A stretch of 9,253 nt of DNA from JANMEX01 sp031423755 (GTDB taxonomy: Bacteria > Pseudomonadota > Alphaproteobacteria > Rhizobiales > Rhizobiaceae), in assembly GCA_031423755.1 (NCBI GenBank), contig JANPGC010000099.1, positions 1 to 9,253 of the forward strand. The letters are read 5' to 3'. Below, piece after piece: positions 5,661 to 9,253 of this stretch (positions are counted from its first letter, which is position 1; each line of letters opens with the position of its first letter). The translations under genes and the position numbers were made by a program. Below the pieces are notes generated by a model. It was not told the origin of the DNA, ran no database searches, and saw only the letters and a program-made list of their open reading frames with translations.

Positions 5661-6557
5661 ATGACCATCAAACACATCGGCCTCATCGGCGTCGGCCTCA
5701 TGGGCCACGGCATCGGCAAAAACATCGTCACCAAGGGCTTTAGCCTGTCTGTGGTCGCTCACAGAAACCGTGCGCCCGTTGAAAGCCTGATCGCTCTCGG
5801 CGCAACCGAAAGCCCAAGCCCCACCGCGCTCGCCGCCGCTTGCGATCTCGTCATCTTGTGCGTCACCGGCAGCCCGCAAGTCGAGGATGCGCTCTACAGC
5901 GAAAACGGCATTCTCAAGGGCGCGAAGCCCGGCCTCATCATCGCCGATTGCTCCACCGCCGAACCCGCCTCGACACTGCGCATTGCCGCCGATCTGGCAA
6001 CCAAAGGCATCCATTTCCTCGACACCCCGCTCACCCGCACTCCGAAGGAAGCCGAGGCCGGAAAGCTCGGCCTGATGGCTGGCGGCGCAGACGATCTCAT
6101 TGCCAAAGTCCGCCCCGTGCTCGATTGCTTTGCCGACACGATCATCCACGCCGGCCCGGTCGGCTCCGGCCATCAGCTGAAACTCATCAACAATTTCCTG
6201 TCACTCGCCCACGCCGCCGTTGCCGCCGAAGCCATCACCGTCGCTGCCAAAGCGGGTGTATCCATGCAGGCGCTGAAAGACATCGTCGTTGCAGGCGGTG
6301 CCAACTCCGTCATGTTTGAACGCCTCATCAAAGTTCCGCTCGAAAACGACGACACCGCCGCCAAATTCGCCATAAAAAATGCCCGCAAGGACCTGCGCTA
6401 CTACACCAACATGACCGAACAACTCCCCGTCGCCTCATTCCTGGCCGAGCAGGTTCACCAGCTTTATGTGCTGGCCGACAACATGGGCTACGCGGAAAGC
6501 TTCGTGCCGCGGATGGTGAATTTGATGATGGAGATGAATGGCATCAAAGGTAAGTGA
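5661..6557 (+). CDS. 3-hydroxyisobutyrate dehydrogenase-family NAD(P)-dependent oxidoreductase
   Basis: This 298-residue cytosolic beta-hydroxyacid dehydrogenase has the Rossmann motif GLIGVGLMGHGIG at residues 7-19, an acid-loss pattern DLVILCVTGS (62-71), and the catalytic region GSGHQLKLINNFL (168-180) with the conserved Lys at 174 and Asn at 177/178. Substrate-loop residues DTPLTRTPKEAEAGKL (121-136) differ from the family norm DAPVSGG, so the substrate is probably not plain 3-hydroxyisobutyrate; tartronate semialdehyde or another 3-hydroxyacid are alternatives. The residue after the second strand (VVAHRNR, 31-37) carries an Arg, which suggests NADP(H). GGAG (5651-5654) is six bases before the ATG. 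The gene stands alone on its strand, 78 bases from the convergent AcnX small subunit gene, and may or may not share a pathway with it. Confidence 0.9.
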   Translation: MTIKHIGLIGVGLMGHGIGKNIVTKGFSLSVVAHRNRAPVESLIALGATESPSPTALAAACDLVILCVTGSPQVEDALYSENGILKGAKPGLIIADCSTAEPASTLRIAADLATKGIHFLDTPLTRTPKEAEAGKLGLMAGGADDLIAKVRPVLDCFADTIIHAGPVGSGHQLKLINNFLSLAHAAVAAEAITVAAKAGVSMQALKDIVVAGGANSVMFERLIKVPLENDDTAAKFAIKNARKDLRYYTNMTEQLPVASFLAEQVHQLYVLADNMGYAESFVPRMVNLMMEMNGIKGK

Positions 6558-6577
6558 ATCCCAATGATACTTTATCT

Positions 6578-6611
6578 GCGACAGCAAAGTGCAGGGTGCA
6601 GGAACTGTCGC
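6578..6611. terminator. Stem-loop between convergent genes, possible bidirectional terminator
   Basis: GCGACAG (6578-6584) pairs with CTGTCGC (6605-6611) around a 20-base loop that holds a perfect tandem repeat of GTGCAGG (6589-6595 and 6596-6602). It sits between the stop codons of the dehydrogenase (6557) and the AcnX small subunit (6636). There is no T-run, so its efficiency is uncertain. Confidence 0.4.
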
Positions 6612-6635
6612 GCTGACGGTAAAGTTGCCTTGACC

Positions 6636-7070
6636 CTAATGTCCACACCCTATTCTATACGCCCCCGGCCCGCCCCAGCCCATCTCCCGTGCCACCAGCA
6701 CGCCCAGCAGCAAAATCGCGTCCGGCTCATGCAAAATGATCGCCGCCGGGGCAATCCCCCGGTGGATCAGCTCCAGCAGCACGGCTGAGGCTGAAGACGA
6801 TCCAATCGTGCCCGGCAATGTCAAGATGGTTCCGGCGATGGCAATTCCGTGTTGCGGGTGCCTTACGTCAGCGATCACTGACGTTTTTGGGTCCACCCCA
6901 CCCCAGAAGCTGATTGGAGCAGTCAGTGTCAGCAGCTTGGCGCTGGCTGCGGGGCCGGGGATGAGGACTTCGAGCGCAATTCCTTCGCTCTGACCTCCGC
7001 CTTGAAGCCGCACCGTGTCGCCTGCGGTCTTGCTCTCATCAATGTGTAACATGTCGTGCGCCTCAGACAT
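6636..7070 (-). CDS. Aconitase X swivel (small) subunit, cis-3-hydroxy-L-proline dehydratase type
   Basis: This 144-residue protein is the swivelling domain of aconitase X (DUF126), the partner of the catalytic subunit encoded just upstream. The core block runs from about residue 57 to 101: GVDPKTSVIADVRHP, GIAIAGTILTLPGTIGSSS, ASAVLLEL. This contains the Gly-Ser-Ser loop (90-93) that in this family supplies the conserved active-site Ser. APAAIILHEPD follows. The start chosen is ATG at 7070, whose ATGTCTGA overlaps the large-subunit stop by 8 bases, giving translational coupling. The frame is open upstream to 7154, but that would add 28 unrelated residues inside the large-subunit gene. The complex dehydrates a hydroxyproline-like substrate in proteins characterised from related bacteria. 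Confidence 0.9.
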   Translation of the reverse strand: MSEAHDMLHIDESKTAGDTVRLQGGGQSEGIALEVLIPGPAASAKLLTLTAPISFWGGVDPKTSVIADVRHPQHGIAIAGTILTLPGTIGSSSASAVLLELIHRGIAPAAIILHEPDAILLLGVLVAREMGWGGPGAYRIGCGH

Positions 7071-8310
7071 GAACCGGCCTCCCGCTGACGGCGCTTTCCA
7101 CGCATTCCGCCATCGACCCGAACACCACGTCATAGCCTGTGTTGCCCGGCGCATATTGTGCGAATTTGCCGGAATTGGTCATCAAAACTCCATTCGCAAG
7201 CTCTTTCATGATCGGCGTCACCACCACGCAAGTGTCGATCACCACTGTGACGCCCGCGGTTTCAAGTGATTTGCGTAAGCCGTTACTTTCTAAGGCCTTG
7301 AGCACATGCCTTCCGGTGCAGGCATAGAAGGGCACGCTGACCTTGCGCCCGCCGAGTAACCGTTCGAGCTTGCGGCATTCCTCAAGCGACAGATGCGGAC
7401 TACCGATGGCCACCGCGTCGATACTTGTGATGCCCTGAACTGTCGCCATCCGCCGCTTCTGGTCGGCAAAATCCGCCGTACTGATCTGCATCACTTCCAG
7501 CGGTGCTTTACCGCGAAGAATTGTCTCAACATCCGGCGCTTCCGGCGTCACACCCGCAATGTGGAACAGCCCGACCCCGCCGGTCGAAGCGCTTGCCGCG
7601 CCGAATGCCTTCAGCGCGTCCTCGCCCGGATGGCGCGGCACGCCCTTCACCACACCAACTGCCGTTCCGGCCCGCTTGCCATAAAGACTGCCCAGGATCG
7701 GCCAGAAGCTCTCTTCGGCAAAATCAGCGCTTGGAAGTCTGGTAACATCAAAAACAAACGTCGCCAGTCGGTTTTCGGGCAAATGCAGGCCTGTTTTCGG
7801 GGCAAAGCCGGTGATCGCGCAGGCAATGTCGAGATAGTCACCATAGCGGTTTGTCCGCGCGCCAAGCACTGAATTGCAGAACACCACGGCATTGGATTCG
7901 CCCCAGGCGACATCCGATCCATGCGCCGGGCGATGTCCTGCCTGATAGGGCGAGCAGGTCCAGCTCGGCTCGCAGCCGATGGCCATGTAGGCTTTCATCA
8001 ACCGCTTGGCCATATCGCGCTCATGTGGCGGCAGCCGGTTGGTCGAGCAGCCTGTAAGATCCAGCGCACCGACATTCAATGTCGAGCGTATCGAAACCTT
8101 TGCGCCCAGCTCCTGCAAGCGCTCGGCAAAATATGTGCCGGAATCGCCATGATACAGCGCTCCGTCAATGTGCGCCGAGGCGACTTTCACCAGTGACGGC
8201 GCGTTCAGTAAGCGTGCGCTTTCAAAAACCAGCCGCATCGCCATCGCCGCGCCGTCGCCGGATTGTCCGGCCAGAAGCGCGCTTTCTTCATCCCCCAGTT
8301 CAAGCGCCAC
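7063..8310 (-). CDS. Aconitase X catalytic (large) subunit, probable cis-3-hydroxy-L-proline dehydratase
   Basis: This 415-residue cytosolic lyase is the DUF521 catalytic part of aconitase X. The N-terminus LELGDEESALLAGQSGDG is the family hallmark. The cysteine-containing motifs WTCSPYQ (117-123), VVFCNSVLGARTNRYGDY (142-159), FYACTGR (328-334) and IDTCVVV (358-364) are present; cysteines at these kinds of positions hold the iron or iron-sulfur centre in studied members. Bacterial AcnX converts cis-3-hydroxy-L-proline to 1-pyrroline-2-carboxylate, which a reductase turns into proline; no such reductase is in the window. The start is GTG at 8310, supported by AAGGA about nine bases upstream on the minus strand and by the conserved N-terminus. 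It overlaps the moeB-like stop by 11 bases. Fused single-chain AcnX also exists; this locus has the split form. Archaeal members use mevalonate 5-phosphate, unlikely here. Confidence 0.92.
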   Translation of the reverse strand: MALELGDEESALLAGQSGDGAAMAMRLVFESARLLNAPSLVKVASAHIDGALYHGDSGTYFAERLQELGAKVSIRSTLNVGALDLTGCSTNRLPPHERDMAKRLMKAYMAIGCEPSWTCSPYQAGHRPAHGSDVAWGESNAVVFCNSVLGARTNRYGDYLDIACAITGFAPKTGLHLPENRLATFVFDVTRLPSADFAEESFWPILGSLYGKRAGTAVGVVKGVPRHPGEDALKAFGAASASTGGVGLFHIAGVTPEAPDVETILRGKAPLEVMQISTADFADQKRRMATVQGITSIDAVAIGSPHLSLEECRKLERLLGGRKVSVPFYACTGRHVLKALESNGLRKSLETAGVTVVIDTCVVVTPIMKELANGVLMTNSGKFAQYAPGNTGYDVVFGSMAECVESAVSGRPVHV

Positions 8311-9082
8311 TTTGGCTTTCCTTCCGCCGCTTGTATTTCACGATGTCAAAACGGGCCGCCAGCCCGTCGTAAAGCAAAAGCCTCCCAACCAGCGGCTCGC
8401 CTATGCCTGCAGCCAGCTTGATCACCTCCATCGCCTGCAAGGTTCCAACCACCCCAGCCAGGACACCGATGATTCCAGCCTCCGCGCATGACGGCACCAG
8501 CCCGGCAGGCGGGCGCTCGGGGAACAAATCCCGATAAGACGGATTTCGAGCGCCATCCGTGCCCATTTCGAACGGTTTTAGAGCGGTAACCGAGCCGTCA
8601 AACCGACCCAAAGCCGCCGCCACCAGGGGCTTGCGCAGCGCCTCGCATACATCGGCAACCAGATAGCGTGTATCAAAATTGTCAGACCCGTCAGCAACAA
8701 TATCATAGCGGGAGATCAAGTCGCGGGCGTTTTCTGCCGTCAACCGCGCCTCGTAAGCCTCGACTGTAACATGGGGATTGATATGGCCAATACGCGCCGC
8801 CGCTGCGCTCACCTTCGGTTGGCCGACAAGCTCCGTGTCAAAGATGACCTGACGCTGAAGGTTCGACAGCGACACCCGATCATCATCGACGATCCCCAAA
8901 GTGCCAATGCCCGCAGCCGCCAGATAAGACAGAACAGGCGCGCCTAGGCCGCCTGCGCCCACCACCAACACTTTGGTTTTCTTGAGCTTTTGTTGACCCG
9001 CGCCGCCAAGTTCGGCAAGGATGATATGCCGCGCATAGCGTTCGATTTCTTCCGGCGACAAGGGCGATTGCTGCTCACTCAT
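8300..9082 (-). CDS. MoeB/ThiF/HesA-family adenylyltransferase (E1-like), lacking the zinc cysteines
   Basis: This 260-residue protein adenylates the C-terminal Gly of a ubiquitin-like sulfur carrier such as MoaD or ThiS, for molybdopterin or thiamine synthesis. ATP-site motifs are present: GAGGLG (42-47), DDD (66-68), NLQRQ (74-78), Lys 90 and DGSDNFDTR (131-139). The crossover stretch has Cys 199 in VPSCAEAG. The usual PCYRCLFPE reads PSYRDLFPE (181-189), so the first zinc CxxC is missing, and the protein ends without the second CxxC. I recall the same pattern in rhizobial MoeB proteins, so this is a lineage feature more than decay. No rhodanese domain is attached. The ATG at 9082 follows the recF stop by 9 bases, and the stop overlaps the AcnX large subunit start, so it is mid-operon. 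Confidence 0.87.
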   Translation of the reverse strand: MSEQQSPLSPEEIERYARHIILAELGGAGQQKLKKTKVLVVGAGGLGAPVLSYLAAAGIGTLGIVDDDRVSLSNLQRQVIFDTELVGQPKVSAAAARIGHINPHVTVEAYEARLTAENARDLISRYDIVADGSDNFDTRYLVADVCEALRKPLVAAALGRFDGSVTALKPFEMGTDGARNPSYRDLFPERPPAGLVPSCAEAGIIGVLAGVVGTLQAMEVIKLAAGIGEPLVGRLLLYDGLAARFDIVKYKRRKESQSGA

Positions 9083-9091
9083 GACTCAACC

Positions 9092-9253
9092 CTATTCGGT
9101 TGAGCCGGATTTGTCAGGCGGGTCTTTCGACACATATCCGTGGGAAACCGACATAAATTCAGCCCGCCCTTCCAAGGCGGCAAACAGCGCGCGGTCTGTG
9201 CCGGTCATGAAGGCTTGTGAACCGAGATCATCGATGATTCCGAACAGAGCCTC
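9092..9253 (-). CDS. recF: DNA replication and repair protein RecF, C-terminal fragment; 5' part outside window
   Basis: The minus-strand frame is open from the window edge to TAG at 9092-9094, giving the last 53 residues. The block AFMTGTDRALFAALEGRAEF is characteristic of the RecF C-terminus, following the ATPase D-loop segment that lies outside the window. RecF is an SMC-like ATPase that helps load RecA at gaps. The identification rests on this short segment alone, but the TGTD..LF pattern is distinctive. The MoeB-like gene starts 9 bases downstream, so read-through from recF is expected. Confidence 0.8.
   Translation of the reverse strand, partial: EALFGIIDDLGSQAFMTGTDRALFAALEGRAEFMSVSHGYVSKDPPDKSGSTE

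Noticed and set aside
5601..6173. 190-codon open frame on the minus strand inside the 3-hydroxyisobutyrate dehydrogenase gene
   Set aside because: Its Gly/Ala/Asp-rich composition is typical of an antisense shadow, and the plus-strand gene has clear catalytic motifs.
7071..7154. 28-codon N-terminal extension of the AcnX small subunit
   Set aside because: It lies wholly inside the large-subunit gene in another frame; the ATG at 7070 gives the standard 8-base overlap and a family-like N-terminus.
7393..7872. 159-codon plus-strand frame inside the AcnX large subunit gene
   Set aside because: Arg/His/Cys-rich antisense frame without any domain; the minus-strand AcnX gene accounts for the region.

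Overview
The window looks like chromosomal DNA of an alphaproteobacterium, most likely of the order Hyphomicrobiales (Rhizobiales). The reasons are GC-rich coding with strong third-position GC, a RecF C-terminus followed by a MoeB/ThiF-type E1-like protein of the zinc-less kind I associate with that group, a PspA of alphaproteobacterial type, and a D-2-hydroxyacid dehydrogenase of GyaR type. The genus cannot be fixed from the sequence. I see no transposase, integrase, tRNA, rRNA or CRISPR array. Coding density is high and no gene-free gap exceeds 200 bases.

Left part (1-3763). The 3' end of a D-isomer-specific 2-hydroxyacid dehydrogenase (+) converges on a SulP/SLC26 anion transporter with a C-terminal STAS domain (-). 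The transporter is divergent from a photolyase/cryptochrome-family flavoprotein (+). The 195-base spacer between them holds several short inverted repeats and an 8-codon leader ORF. The leader's stop codon overlaps the photolyase start in an ATGA arrangement, and the leader, not the photolyase, has the ribosome binding site. The photolyase belongs to a divergent branch: by eye, two of the three positions of the classical electron-transfer tryptophan triad are not Trp.

Middle part (3760-5660). A TetR-family repressor (-) is divergent from a two-gene operon (+) encoding a PspA/IM30 coiled-coil protein and a small YiaA/YiaB-type two-helix membrane protein. The 108-base divergent spacer carries three copies of the same 13-bp palindrome, TGAAC-N3-GTTCA, placed over the likely promoters. 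This is the most self-contained regulatory system in the window: a probable TetR-controlled envelope-stress module in which PspA is paired with a YiaAB protein instead of the enterobacterial PspB/C/F set. After it come a 12-bp perfect stem-loop and a possible 39-codon small ORF.

Right part (5661-9253). A 3-hydroxyisobutyrate-dehydrogenase-family oxidoreductase (+) converges on an operon read on the minus strand: recF (3' end only), a MoeB/ThiF-like adenylyltransferase without the zinc cysteines, then the large and small subunits of a two-polypeptide aconitase X (cis-3-hydroxy-L-proline dehydratase type). All junctions in this operon are a few bases apart or overlap by 8 to 11 bases, which implies co-transcription and translational coupling. 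The two AcnX subunits surely act together. Their link to RecF and MoeB may be only transcriptional.
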